Source: Bdellovibrionales bacterium
Lineage (GTDB): Bacteria; Bdellovibrionota; Bdellovibrionia; Bdellovibrionales; UBA1609
Direction: 5' to 3'
Assembly (NCBI GenBank): GCA_023301025.1
Contig: JALZUR010000011.1
Span: 1-34,627, forward strand
DNA: 34,627 bases
Both the position numbers and the translations under genes were made by a program. Of the stretch, positions 1-7,959 are shown in pieces (position 1 is the stretch's first letter; every line of letters starts with the position of its first letter). A model generated the notes under the pieces. The model worked only from the letters and a program-made list of their open reading frames with translations. It made no database searches and was not told where the DNA came from.

Positions 1-2
1 TA

Positions 3-434
3 TCAACAGTTTTTTTCTTAGGTCGAGAAAACTTTCCTCAGCACTATTCTAAAGATGTGGAATATAAGCTTTCTGAAGAGGTTATTTTGGTTGATCAAAA
101 GAAACCAAAGGCTTTGGTCTTAACTACAGGTTCGTTAGTACCTCTATCTATTGATTATGCCAAAAATGAGAACTGTACTTTGCTCTCTAAAGCATGCTTG
201 AATGGTTCATTTAGTGCTGTGTTTTTTGACGAGCTTAAAAAAGCTGGTGGCAACCTTATCGTTATAGAAGATCATCAAAAGATAAGTGGTTTTGGTTCTT
301 ATGCTTTAATGAAAACGATTGAGAGTCATGGAGGCAGTGCTGTAAAAACTTTTAAATCTATCTCTGTTGATTCAAAATTTGGAAGAAGTGCATACACTGC
401 AAAAGATCTTTATGAGCATTATCTTACATTTTAA
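3..434 (+). CDS. tkt: Transketolase C-terminal domain, 5' truncated by window edge
   Basis: This is the 3' end of a gene that starts before the window; the frame is open from base 3, so the GTG at 57 is only an internal codon. The visible 143 residues fit the transketolase C-terminal domain: a GRE-type strand-loop at the left edge, a LTTGS turn beginning the Rossmann-like domain, a central strand ending VIEDH, a following GGFG-like segment (SGFGSYA), and a closing FGRSAYT region seen where transketolases have 'FG.SG....L'. Transketolase moves two-carbon units between sugar phosphates in the pentose phosphate pathway, using thiamine diphosphate, in the cytoplasm. The N-terminal and pyrimidine-binding domains are not visible, so I cannot tell a full-length enzyme from a split C-terminal subunit. 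No clear terminator follows. Confidence 0.8.
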   Translation, partial: STVFFLGRENFPQHYSKDVEYKLSEEVILVDQKKPKALVLTTGSLVPLSIDYAKNENCTLLSKACLNGSFSAVFFDELKKAGGNLIVIEDHQKISGFGSYALMKTIESHGGSAVKTFKSISVDSKFGRSAYTAKDLYEHYLTF

Positions 435-530
435 AAGTAGTTTTCTTCTTTAAATGACTGTATCAGCTGGGGGGGTACTAAATCTAGTATGCACCTTTAT
501 TTAAAGCTTATGAGTTTGATTGTTAATTCT

Positions 531-1091
531 TTAGATGTTGCCACAACTGCTGAACTCTAGAGTAGTCTTTGTGGAATCTTTAGACACTATAGTTAGTTTT
601 TCAGCATCTAAGTAAAGAACTACAAAATCAACTCGGTCACCGCCGTCGTAATAAAAGCTTAATTCATTGTGATAAGACTCATAATCCCAACTGCCGCTTA
701 CTGAGTTTTCAACTTCAGCAATGCCATTAAAAAGAATCTGTGCGCCATTAAAGGTAGGTGATATAGAAAGAAGACGTCTTCTACCTTCAGGGTTTTCAAC
801 TTTTTGACACCAAGTGCCCCTAAAGTTATCAATAGAGAGAGCTACTTTTTGTGTGCTCGTATTGCAATTGAGACCTTTAATGATTGAAGTCAAAAATTTT
901 AAATTATTGATTTGATAGCTTGCTTCAAGAGTTCTATGCAATTCAGTTCTGACGTAGGCATCGCCATGACCTTGCTCACAGAGGTCATCTGCTAAGAAGT
1001 TAATATCGCTAATGTTTTGAACGTCGTAGCGAGCATGAGCTGTAAAACTCACAAATAAAGATGTTGATACTAATACTAAAAATACTCTCAT
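531..1091 (-). CDS. Small secreted protein of unknown function
   Basis: I do not recognise this family. The start is set at the ATG at 1091, not seven codons upstream, because an AGAAGG ribosome binding site (minus strand, about 1096-1101) sits just before it and the protein then opens with a classical signal peptide, MRVFLVLVSTSLFVSFTAHA, with predicted cleavage after AHA. The mature part is about 166 residues with four cysteines (two near the middle, around GLNC and TWCQ, one early in DLCEQ, one near the end in FSSCG), suggesting disulfides in the periplasm. The second half looks beta-rich, with repeated hydrophobic-polar strands. It lies downstream of tatA on the same strand with a gap of about 90 bases and may be co-transcribed. 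Confidence 0.7.
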   Translation of the reverse strand: MRVFLVLVSTSLFVSFTAHARYDVQNISDINFLADDLCEQGHGDAYVRTELHRTLEASYQINNLKFLTSIIKGLNCNTSTQKVALSIDNFRGTWCQKVENPEGRRRLLSISPTFNGAQILFNGIAEVENSVSGSWDYESYHNELSFYYDGGDRVDFVVLYLDAEKLTIVSKDSTKTTLEFSSCGNI

Positions 1092-1181
1092 AGGTCCTTC
1101 TAATTTATACAAAGTTAGAACAACCTATATTATTTCTATTAGCTTAATAGTACGACATACATAAAATGTAAATTTTATAAT

Positions 1182-1415
1182 TTATGAAGGATCAGAGTCT
1201 TTAATCTGCTCTTTTTTTACTGAATCTGTTACGTCGATTTCTTTTTCATCTTCGTTTATGCCTTTTTTAAAGCCTCGAATCGCTTCACCCATAGACTTTC
1301 CAAGTCCTGGCAGTCTTTTAGGTCCAAAAAGAACTAAGCCGAAAACAACAATGACTCCAATTTCTAAAGGTCCTAGTCCAAAAATAGCAAGTGAAACTTC
1401 AGGGATGTTATTCAT
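1182..1415 (-). CDS. tatA: Twin-arginine translocase subunit TatA/TatE family
   Basis: TatA oligomerises in the inner membrane to form the pore that passes folded proteins selected by the TatBC receptor. The 77-residue protein has the family layout: a short periplasmic N-terminus, one membrane helix (about residues 12-30), the FGPKRLP hinge, an amphipathic helix (PGLGKSMGEAIRGFKKG) and a charged disordered tail. The FGPK-RLP-GLGKS motif is diagnostic of TatA/TatE over TatB. An AAGGAG site lies 8 bases upstream of the ATG on the minus strand. No tatB or tatC is adjacent, so the other subunits must be encoded elsewhere. It sits between the pcnB-like gene (165-base gap) and a secreted protein gene. 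Confidence 0.92.
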   Translation of the reverse strand: MNNIPEVSLAIFGLGPLEIGVIVVFGLVLFGPKRLPGLGKSMGEAIRGFKKGINEDEKEIDVTDSVKKEQIKDSDPS

Positions 1416-1580
1416 TAGGGATGCTCCTTATGATTTTTAATCGGTTTATAAGTGTCATTAGATGAGTAAAATGTCTATAAAGTTTTTTTTAACTGACCTT
1501 GAGTTAAGAATTTCTAACTTAAAAAAGGCGCTGTAAAACTTAAGTCCTGCACAAGAATGTTTTAATTGTGTCGATTTTTT

Positions 1581-2783
1581 TTACAGCCATCTTTCATAGA
1601 CGTTGATCCAGTCATTGATGTTGACGTTTTGCGGGTCTAGGGAATGCATTGTCAACGCTAGTGGAAAAGACTTTTGCGAAATAAGACCCTCTTGTCTTCT
1701 AACTCCTCTTTTTGAGAACTCTTCAAAGCTTAAAAGTTGAGGTAATATTCTTAAGGCCTGTTCAATTTGTGTGACTTCAACTTTAAAAGTTCCAAGTTCA
1801 GTTTTATAAAACTCTTGAACGTCATCTTTTTTGATCCACTCCATAAGGCTTTCTTCATTAAAATTAATTTTTAAAGCTTTTATCAAAGATAAAGTTATGA
1901 TTCCAAAAAGTTCAGTTGGTTCTAATGAAAGTCTAAAGTAGTGAGGGCTAGTACCTAGCCATTTATAAAATTCTCTTTTTTCATCTGTTGTTTTTAATAT
2001 TTTCATTAATGTTGGCAAACAGGTTTCTAGAATGCCTAAGTCTTCGAGTTTTATAAAAGCCTCAGAATTTGACTTTAAGCGCACAAGTTTAAGCCACTCT
2101 TCTCGTCGTCTTGGAAGGGGTGTGAACTTAAGTTCATCTTTAAATTCTGTAAGACCATTTAAAAGATTAGGCTTCATGGTTAAGCCAATCTTTGTTGCAA
2201 AACGAATGGCTCTTAAAATTCTAATTGGATCTTCAGGCAAGCGGTCGTCAGGGGAGCCAATTAGCTTTAACCAACCTTCTTGCATGTCCTTTAGTCCACC
2301 AGTGTGATCGATAATAATTTGTTTAACTGGATCAAAGAATAAAGCATTACAGGTAAAGTCTCTTCTAAAAGCGTCTTCTTTAGGAGATCCAAAAACATTA
2401 TCACTTTCAAGCACATCTTCATTTGTTTGAACAGTTTTAGGGTTTTTACGAAAGGTTGAAACTTCATACTGCTGATCTTTGTGTCTAACTAAAACAAGTC
2501 TAAACCTTCTGCCAATAATATAAGAGTTTTTAATCAGTCTCTTTATTTGTCTAGGTCTTGCTGTAGTTGAAATATCAAAGTCTTTTGGGTCTAAACCCCT
2601 TAAGAGATCTCTAACAGATCCACCTACAATGTAAGTGGTGTGACCTCTTTCTTGAAGCTTTTTAGTTATTTCTAAAGCACGATCATCCATATGCTCAGGG
2701 CTTAGCTTTAGAAAATTTAGTTCATCTTCAATATCTTTTTGAGTGTAAACAGTTTTAAAAGAGGATTCTGATGCTGAAGAGAT
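1581..2783 (-). CDS. pcnB: PcnB-like poly(A) polymerase / CCA-adding family nucleotidyltransferase, probable ATC start
   Basis: This class II polymerase-beta nucleotidyltransferase adds A tails (or CCA) to RNA 3' ends. Visible landmarks, numbered from the ATC start, are the GGSVRD loop (54-59), the metal-binding DFD (68-70) and the RRDF block (140-143) followed by an EDPIRILRAIRF helix. The GRRFRL motif in the head favours the bacterial PAP I subgroup over pure CCA enzymes. The first ATG is at 2690, but the frame stays open upstream to 2831, and those residues extend the family-like segment before the catalytic head (LSPEH joins the helix starting MDDRALEI). No ATG, GTG or TTG lies in that extension. 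A consensus AAGGAG at 2797-2792 (minus) precedes an in-frame ATC at 2783-2781 by 8 bases. I therefore place the start there, giving 400 residues; the fallback is ATG 2690 (369 residues) with a poor site. Confidence 0.8.
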   Translation of the reverse strand: MSSASESSFKTVYTQKDIEDELNFLKLSPEHMDDRALEITKKLQERGHTTYIVGGSVRDLLRGLDPKDFDISTTARPRQIKRLIKNSYIIGRRFRLVLVRHKDQQYEVSTFRKNPKTVQTNEDVLESDNVFGSPKEDAFRRDFTCNALFFDPVKQIIIDHTGGLKDMQEGWLKLIGSPDDRLPEDPIRILRAIRFATKIGLTMKPNLLNGLTEFKDELKFTPLPRRREEWLKLVRLKSNSEAFIKLEDLGILETCLPTLMKILKTTDEKREFYKWLGTSPHYFRLSLEPTELFGIITLSLIKALKINFNEESLMEWIKKDDVQEFYKTELGTFKVEVTQIEQALRILPQLLSFEEFSKRGVRRQEGLISQKSFPLALTMHSLDPQNVNINDWINVYERWL

Positions 2784-2791
2784 AAAAGAGT

Positions 2792-2797
2792 CTCCTT
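2792..2797 (-). promoter_or_regulatory. Strong Shine-Dalgarno site serving an ATC start codon
   Basis: AAGGAG on the minus strand, 8 bases (ACTCTTTT) before the in-frame ATC at 2783-2781 of the pcnB-like gene. The ATG at 2690 has only a GAG-like remnant upstream. This site is the main reason for the upstream start choice. Confidence 0.55.
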
Positions 2798-2911
2798 GGT
2801 TCTTCTTTGTCGTAAATAACTTTAAAAAGTATTAGTTCTAAATTTCTTTTAAAATTGTAAAATAAAACTCTGTACTATTTATTATACAAAATTTATGTGT
2901 TAGTAAACTCT

Positions 2912-3727
2912 ATGTTTAAAACAATAAACGGTCATCACGTAAAAATTCACTCAGATGAAGAAACTCATAATCACTCATCTCGTCCAAAGCTTGTTTTTAT
3001 TCATGGTTTACTTGGCAACTTATTAAATTGGTCAGGTATTGCACAAACATATACTTCCGATTTTGATATTCTCACTTACGATTTAAGGGGGCATGGTAAA
3101 ACGGGATATTTAACGAAAGATTATGAGCCTGAAGTTTTTGCAGAAGATTTAATTGGTGTGTTAGATGAGCTTAAATGGACTCATGTAATAGCGGTTGGTC
3201 ACTCACTTGGGGCTAGGATTCTTTTTTGCGCAGGTTCTAAGTATCCTAGTAGGTTTTCTAAACTTGTTATTGAAGACATTGGACCTAATAAAACTACAGA
3301 AAGCTCAATGAAAACCTTTAATATGATTAACTATGTTCCAACACCTTTTAAGACGAGATCTGAAGCAAGAGACTTTTTTATGCAAAACTTTCAACCAAAA
3401 TATGGAAAGACTCTTTCTGATTATATGTATAGCAATTTAAATAGAAAAAACGATTCAAGTTTTGATTGGAGATTTGATAAACCAGGTGTAATAAAATGCT
3501 TAGAAATTGGACAAGAAAGAGATTTTTGGAGTGAGTATAAGGACTTAAAGCAAGAGCATTTGGTTTTAAGGGGTGAAAACTCTGAGCATCTTACTAAAGA
3601 TGTTTTAACTGAAATGATAAATCTTAACCCTATGGCCAAAACAAAAGAGATTTCAGGAGCGGGCCATTGGGTTCACTTTGACCAAAGGGTCTCTTTTGTG
3701 AAAGAACTAAATAGCTTTATATATTAA
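2912..3727 (+). CDS. Alpha/beta hydrolase, YbfF/MenH-like esterase
   Basis: This is a cytoplasmic serine hydrolase of the alpha/beta fold, without a signal peptide. From the ATG at 2912 it has 271 residues. The oxyanion-hole segment FIHGLLGN (29-36), the nucleophile elbow GHSLGA with Ser98 and the C-terminal GAGHWVH with His252 are all present. An EDIGP segment puts Asp122 24 residues after the nucleophile, the same spacing as Ser89-Asp113 recalled for E. coli YbfF, and so marks the likely acid. The natural substrate is unknown; YbfF-type enzymes act on short acyl esters and thioesters. A GTG at 2897 is an alternative start; neither has a clear ribosome binding site. The gene ends 8 bases before the DEAD-box helicase and probably shares its transcript. 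Confidence 0.8.
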   Translation: MFKTINGHHVKIHSDEETHNHSSRPKLVFIHGLLGNLLNWSGIAQTYTSDFDILTYDLRGHGKTGYLTKDYEPEVFAEDLIGVLDELKWTHVIAVGHSLGARILFCAGSKYPSRFSKLVIEDIGPNKTTESSMKTFNMINYVPTPFKTRSEARDFFMQNFQPKYGKTLSDYMYSNLNRKNDSSFDWRFDKPGVIKCLEIGQERDFWSEYKDLKQEHLVLRGENSEHLTKDVLTEMINLNPMAKTKEISGAGHWVHFDQRVSFVKELNSFIY

Positions 3728-3735
3728 GGAGTCCC

Positions 3736-5361
3736 ATGTCAGGTTTTGAACCTTTTAAACTGCATCCAAAGATCAACAATAGACTTGAAGCGCTAGGTTT
3801 TAGTGAGCCTACAAAAATTCAAGAAAAGGCCATACCACTTGTTCAGGCAGGAAAAGATGTTTCTGGTCTTGCTCAAACAGGCACGGGAAAAACCGCGGCA
3901 TTTTTAATTCCTATTCTACAAAGACTATATGTCTCGACTGATGTTTCAAAAGCAAATGACGAGGGCTCAGAGAGTGGCAATGAAACTGCAATTAAAGCGT
4001 TTGAATCCTGGACACCAAGAAGTTCTATTTTAATACTTGTTCCAACACGAGAGCTTGCAGAGCAAGTAGCTAATAACTTAAAGGATCTAACTACAGATGA
4101 TGATGTTAGTTATGTAACAATTTATGGTGGTGTACCTTATGAAAAACAAAAAAAACTTTTAGAAAAAGGTGCGACTTTTGTTGTTGCAACTCCTGGGAGA
4201 CTTATCGATCTCTATAAGGACAACTTCTTTGATCCGACACAAGTAAAGTGTGTGGTTTTTGATGAAGCTGATCGTATGTTTGATATGGGCTTTAAAGAGG
4301 ATATGAAGTTTCTTTTGGATCGTATTCCAAAAGATCGTCAATTTTTAGTTTTCAGTGCCACTCTAAATTTTGATGTTCTAACCGTGGCATACGAATACGG
4401 CTCTGATCCAGTAGAGATAGAAATTGACAGATCTCTTCCAAAAACAGATCAGGTTCAAGATGTTATTTTTCATGTAGGCCACAATGAAAAGCCAAAATTT
4501 TTAATGTCGATTGCTAAAAACAAAGATTTTGAACAAGCTGTTATTTTTACAAATTTTGTTCGAAATGTGCCAAAGGTAGAAAAGTTTCTAGAAGCAAATG
4601 GTTTTAAGGCTAAAGGAATTTCCAGTGCATTGTCTCAATCACAAAGAAACAAAGTTATGGAAAGTTTTAGGAGTGGTGAAACAAACATTCTAGTGGCCAC
4701 TGATGTTGCAGCCCGTGGTTTAGATATTGAGAATGTAGACGTCGTTGTAAATTTTGAGCTCCCAGATGATTCGGAAAACTATGTGCATCGTATCGGTAGA
4801 ACGGGCAGAGCTGGTAGAAAAGGACTTGCTTTTAGTTTGGTTTCTGAAAAAGATGTTGAAGCTTTAAAAAGACTAGAGTCGTTTTTAAAAACTAAATTAG
4901 AGATTGGATGGTTGGAAGATAATGAGCTTGAAGATTCTTTTAAGCCTTTTCCGTATACCTATGACCCCCATGGAAAAATGAAAGATCTTTCTGGAAAAAG
5001 AAAAGACTCTAGAAAAGAGTATGGTAAAAAAGGTTCTTCAGGCTATCAATCTGATAAACCCAGAAGGTCCGATAACAACAAATCAAAAAAATATGAGTCA
5101 TCTGATAAGTCTCAAAGGTTTGATTCCAAAAAATCCAAATCAGATGCTAATTATGCTTCAGATAGCTCAAATAAAAATACTTATAAAAAGTCTAAGTTTA
5201 ATAAGAATAAATCTGATTTTAAATCAAAATCTACTGAAAGCGTTAGTAATACCAGTAGAAAATCAAAAGCATCTAAAAGGTATAAAGGCTTTAAAACTGT
5301 AAGTTCAAATAAAAAAAGCAGTGGATCTTTAATCTCTAAAATAAAAAGCTTTTTTAGTTAA
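3736..5361 (+). CDS. DEAD-box RNA helicase with long basic C-terminal tail
   Basis: This ATP-dependent RNA helicase is close to the RhlE/RhlB/DeaD group. All core motifs are seen in order: the Q motif (FSEPTKIQ), motif I AQTGTGKT (46-53), Ia PTRELAEQ, Ib TPGRL, motif II DEAD (176-179), motif III SAT (207-209), motif V ATDVAARGLD (about 321-330) and motif VI HRIGRTGRAG (351-360). A non-standard acidic/serine-rich insert of about 25 residues (67-95) lies between motifs I and Ia. From about 410 to 541 the protein is low complexity, very rich in Lys, Ser, Asn and Tyr and strongly basic, as expected for an RNA-tethering disordered tail; it ends in a short amphipathic ISKIKSFFS. AAGGAG just before the ATG fixes the start. 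The last codons form part of a terminator hairpin. Confidence 0.93.
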   Translation: MSGFEPFKLHPKINNRLEALGFSEPTKIQEKAIPLVQAGKDVSGLAQTGTGKTAAFLIPILQRLYVSTDVSKANDEGSESGNETAIKAFESWTPRSSILILVPTRELAEQVANNLKDLTTDDDVSYVTIYGGVPYEKQKKLLEKGATFVVATPGRLIDLYKDNFFDPTQVKCVVFDEADRMFDMGFKEDMKFLLDRIPKDRQFLVFSATLNFDVLTVAYEYGSDPVEIEIDRSLPKTDQVQDVIFHVGHNEKPKFLMSIAKNKDFEQAVIFTNFVRNVPKVEKFLEANGFKAKGISSALSQSQRNKVMESFRSGETNILVATDVAARGLDIENVDVVVNFELPDDSENYVHRIGRTGRAGRKGLAFSLVSEKDVEALKRLESFLKTKLEIGWLEDNELEDSFKPFPYTYDPHGKMKDLSGKRKDSRKEYGKKGSSGYQSDKPRRSDNNKSKKYESSDKSQRFDSKKSKSDANYASDSSNKNTYKKSKFNKNKSDFKSKSTESVSNTSRKSKASKRYKGFKTVSSNKKSSGSLISKIKSFFS

Positions 5362-5370
5362 AAGCTTTTT
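5343..5370. terminator. Bidirectional intrinsic terminator overlapping the helicase stop codon
   Basis: A perfect 11-base-pair stem (AAAAAGCTTTT / AAAAGCTTTTT) with loop TTAGTT. It is followed by ATTTTTACTTTT on the plus strand and preceded by A-rich sequence, which becomes U-rich on the minus strand. The helicase stop codon (5359-5361) lies in the loop and stem. It separates the convergent helicase (+) and mutY/secreted-protein (-) transcripts, so it can serve both. Confidence 0.75.
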
Positions 5371-5387
5371 ATTTTTACTTTTAGATT

Positions 5388-5849
5388 TTAAGTGTTTTTG
5401 AAACTAAAGAGTGCATCCCTACATACTTTTAGTTCAGAGATTTCTGAGGACCTGCATGTAAGTGTTGTCATTCGTCCATTCTTAACAGAAATAAGCTGTT
5501 GAAATGTGTTGTTAAATTCTTTGTGATAGGCTTCTACAAAGTAAGCAAGTGCTCCGCCTTCAAGTTTTATAGGTTTTTTGTTTTTTATACTAAAGCCATA
5601 AGAAACATAATCTTTTAACCATTGATTAACTTGAGTTTTTAAAAGTCTTTTCTCTTGGACTCTAAAGTTTCTAATTGTTAGGCTACTTTTTTTTGTTGGC
5701 GATTCAAATGCTCTTTCGATTGATGGGTGCAGCTTATTTGGAAGAGGCTTCCAATTTTTCAAGATATTTTTATTAATGCTAGCATGAGCATTTTCAGTGC
5801 CGTAAAATAAGGTAAAAGATAAAATAAAAGACAGTACAAAAACTTTCAT
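5388..5849 (-). CDS. Small secreted protein, possible PsbP/DcrB-like fold
   Basis: A 153-residue exported protein. The ATG at 5849 is preferred to a TTG two codons upstream; both overlap or abut the mutY stop (5858-5856), so translation is likely coupled to mutY. The signal peptide is MKVFVLSFILSFTLFYG followed by an AHA-S type cleavage site. The mature part has mixed helices, then two long strands (ALAYFVEAYHKEFN and QQLISVKNGRMTTLTC), a helix and a terminal ALFSFKN. This order resembles small PsbP/DcrB/DUF1795-type periplasmic proteins, but I rest that only on pattern. Two cysteines (TLTCRSS and LKVCRDA) may form a disulfide. Function unknown. Confidence 0.7.
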   Translation of the reverse strand: MKVFVLSFILSFTLFYGTENAHASINKNILKNWKPLPNKLHPSIERAFESPTKKSSLTIRNFRVQEKRLLKTQVNQWLKDYVSYGFSIKNKKPIKLEGGALAYFVEAYHKEFNNTFQQLISVKNGRMTTLTCRSSEISELKVCRDALFSFKNT

Positions 5850-5855
5850 AATCAA

Positions 5856-6920
5856 TTATATAGTTTCATGAAACTCATGTGACTGCCAAATTTTTTTAAT
5901 TAAAGAACTAGGTGTAACTCTTCCTAGCTCCTTTAAAGTCATATTTCTAGACCTATTGGTAGGCTTTTTGTTTTTTAGGGGCTTTACAAAATCAACAAAA
6001 ATACTGTTATTTGTAATTGAGTGTCTAAAGCTAAAAGTTTTTGGAGGTTCTTTTAGTTTAGTAAATCTACCTAAAGGAAGTAGATTCTTTTTTAAGAAAG
6101 GTTGATTTTTATGGATACAAACCTCAAGACTTTTGTTTTTGGATAAGTCTTCATCAACTTGAGTGCCTTCATTTTTATAAACCTCATATAGCCAGATCTC
6201 TTTTGGTTTAACTTGTTTTTTTATAGGTAAAATTTTTTGAAGATTCTTTTTCTTACTCATGCAGAATTGTTGAATTGGGCACAACATACATGTTGGAGAT
6301 TTTGGGGTGCAAACTGTTGCACCAAGATCCATTAAAGCTTGATTAACTTCTGAGGGTTTTTTTTCAAAGCAACAAAGTGTATTAGAAAAAACTTGTGTCT
6401 TTTTATGAAAGTCTGGCTTCCACCATTCAACAGACTCGCCAAGAAGTCGATTGTAGACCCTTAAAACATTGCCATCGACAACTCCGCACTGTTCTTCATG
6501 GCAAATGCTTGCAATGGCTGAGGAGGTGTAGGGACCTATTCCTGGAAGTTTGATAAGTTCTAATGAGTTTTTAGGAAATGTTGAGTTGTATTCTGAAACT
6601 ATAATTTTTGCGCATTTTAAAATGTTTCTAGCTCTTGAATAGTAACCTAAGCCTTGCCACGCCTCATTGACCTCTTCTTGAGTGGCTTTGCTTAATGATT
6701 TAACATTTGGCCAAAGAGATATAAATTTTTGATAGTAGGAAATTACGGCCTGAGATGTTGTTTGCTGAAGCATTATCTCAGAGATCCAAACTTTATAGGG
6801 ATCTGGAGAGTCCGAACGCCAAGGAAGCGCTCTACTGCTACATTCGTTATACCAAGACACTAAGTCTTTTGAGAGTTCAGAGTGTGTTTTTTTCGTCAAA
6901 ATCGTTAAATCCCAGTTCAA
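5856..6920 (-). CDS. mutY: A/G-specific adenine glycosylase MutY
   Basis: MutY removes adenine mispaired with 8-oxoguanine and so prevents G:C to T:A mutations. The HhH-GPD core is complete: SEIMLQQT with the catalytic Glu48, the helix-hairpin-helix LPGIGPYTSSAI (125-136), VVDGNVLRV with Asp149, and the iron-sulfur loop Cys204-x6-Cys211-x2-Cys214-x5-Cys220. The C-terminal Nudix-like 8-oxoG recognition domain (about 235-350) is short and diverged. There is no ATG near the N-terminus; a TTG at 6920 (used here) and another at 6899 are the only reasonable starts, both with weak ribosome sites. The upstream frame closes at 6950. The gene overlaps or abuts the secreted protein gene that follows. 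Confidence 0.92.
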   Translation of the reverse strand: MNWDLTILTKKTHSELSKDLVSWYNECSSRALPWRSDSPDPYKVWISEIMLQQTTSQAVISYYQKFISLWPNVKSLSKATQEEVNEAWQGLGYYSRARNILKCAKIIVSEYNSTFPKNSLELIKLPGIGPYTSSAIASICHEEQCGVVDGNVLRVYNRLLGESVEWWKPDFHKKTQVFSNTLCCFEKKPSEVNQALMDLGATVCTPKSPTCMLCPIQQFCMSKKKNLQKILPIKKQVKPKEIWLYEVYKNEGTQVDEDLSKNKSLEVCIHKNQPFLKKNLLPLGRFTKLKEPPKTFSFRHSITNNSIFVDFVKPLKNKKPTNRSRNMTLKELGRVTPSSLIKKIWQSHEFHETI

Positions 6921-6987
6921 ATTTAAACAGCTTAAAACAAAGCATATCTAACAAATTTTTGACAAAAATACCTTTTTATGGCACACC

Positions 6988-7959
6988 ATGACAATGGCTA
7001 ATGATTCTTTTTTACCTCTAAGTGGTCGAGAAATGCCCCGTTTTGGCGGGATAAAAACCTTTTTTAGACTGCCATATATCAAACAAGACGATCCAAAGTT
7101 TAAAGAGTTGGACGTAGCACTTTTTGGACTTCCTTTTGATGGTGGTGTTTCTTATCGCCCTGGTGCTCGTTTTGCTCCATCTAAAGTTAGAGAGCTTTCT
7201 TCTTTAGGTCGTGGCTATCACATGTCTAGAAAAGAAAGTGTTTTTAACAATATTAATGTCTCAGACATTGGAGACTGTTCAGTTGTTCCTTTATCGGTTG
7301 AAAAGACCTATGCGCTCATTGAAGATCATGTGTCTAAACTTTTAAACAAGAACAAAAGATTCTTATCTGTGGGTGGAGATCATTCAACAACTCTTGGACA
7401 CTTAAGGGCTGTAAAAAAGAAACTTGGAAAACCTGTCTCACTCATTCACTTTGATGCTCATCTTGATACTTATCCAGCGGCTTGGGGCTGTGAGTACCAT
7501 CATGGCGCATTTGTAAGACACGCCATTAATGAACAGCTTGTTGATCCAGAGTCTTCTATTCAAATTGGTATACGAGGTCCACTTGCTGGACAAGCAGATT
7601 TAAAAATCAACCTAGAACACAAACTAAAGTATACAACTGTAGATGATGTAAGAAAAACTCCTGGTGGTGTCCTAGATTTCTGTAAAGATTTACCTGAGTT
7701 TTTAGATAAACCTGCTTTTTTAAGTTTTGATATCGATTGCTTAGATCCAAGCTACGCTCCAGGAACTGGCACGCCTGTCCCCGGAGGTCTTACCACCTAT
7801 GAAGTTCAAAAAATTTTACAGTCTTTGAATATTAAAAACTTAATTGGTGCCGACCTTGTAGAGATTTGTCCGCCTTATGACCCAACAGAGATAACAGCAC
7901 TTGCGGGTGTTGATATTTGTTTTGAAATCCTTTGTTTGTTTAAAAAATGCTTGGATTAA
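6988..7959 (+). CDS. speB: Ureohydrolase, agmatinase family
   Basis: This manganese enzyme family hydrolyses guanidino compounds to an amine plus urea; agmatine to putrescine is the best-known reaction. The 323-residue protein carries the whole binuclear metal site: GGDH with His132, DAHLD with Asp156, His158 and Asp160, and SFDID with Asp248 and Asp250 followed by DP. The N-terminal FDGGVSYRPGARFAP block and the YHHG segment (170-173) are typical of agmatinase, guanidinobutyrase and related members rather than arginase. Substrate cannot be read from sequence alone, so the symbol is provisional. ATG 6988 and ATG 6994 are both possible and neither has a ribosome site, so a leaderless message is possible. 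The 3' end overlaps the next gene by 13 bases, implying co-translation with the ATP-grasp/dioxygenase protein. Confidence 0.85.
   Translation: MTMANDSFLPLSGREMPRFGGIKTFFRLPYIKQDDPKFKELDVALFGLPFDGGVSYRPGARFAPSKVRELSSLGRGYHMSRKESVFNNINVSDIGDCSVVPLSVEKTYALIEDHVSKLLNKNKRFLSVGGDHSTTLGHLRAVKKKLGKPVSLIHFDAHLDTYPAAWGCEYHHGAFVRHAINEQLVDPESSIQIGIRGPLAGQADLKINLEHKLKYTTVDDVRKTPGGVLDFCKDLPEFLDKPAFLSFDIDCLDPSYAPGTGTPVPGGLTTYEVQKILQSLNIKNLIGADLVEICPPYDPTEITALAGVDICFEILCLFKKCLD

Noticed and set aside
57-434. Transketolase fragment as a complete small gene from GTG 57
   Set aside because: The frame is open to the window edge and the upstream residues continue the transketolase fold.
5021-5302. A 93-codon frame inside the helicase tail
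   Set aside because: It is the shifted frame of a Lys/Ser/Asn low-complexity coding stretch; composition explains the absence of stops.
6959-6964. Perfect TTGACA upstream of the ureohydrolase gene
   Set aside because: No -10 box lies 15-19 bases downstream before the start codon, so I do not call a promoter.
6755-6991. A plus-strand frame of 78 codons before the ureohydrolase
   Set aside because: It is antisense to the N-terminal part of mutY and has no recognisable content.
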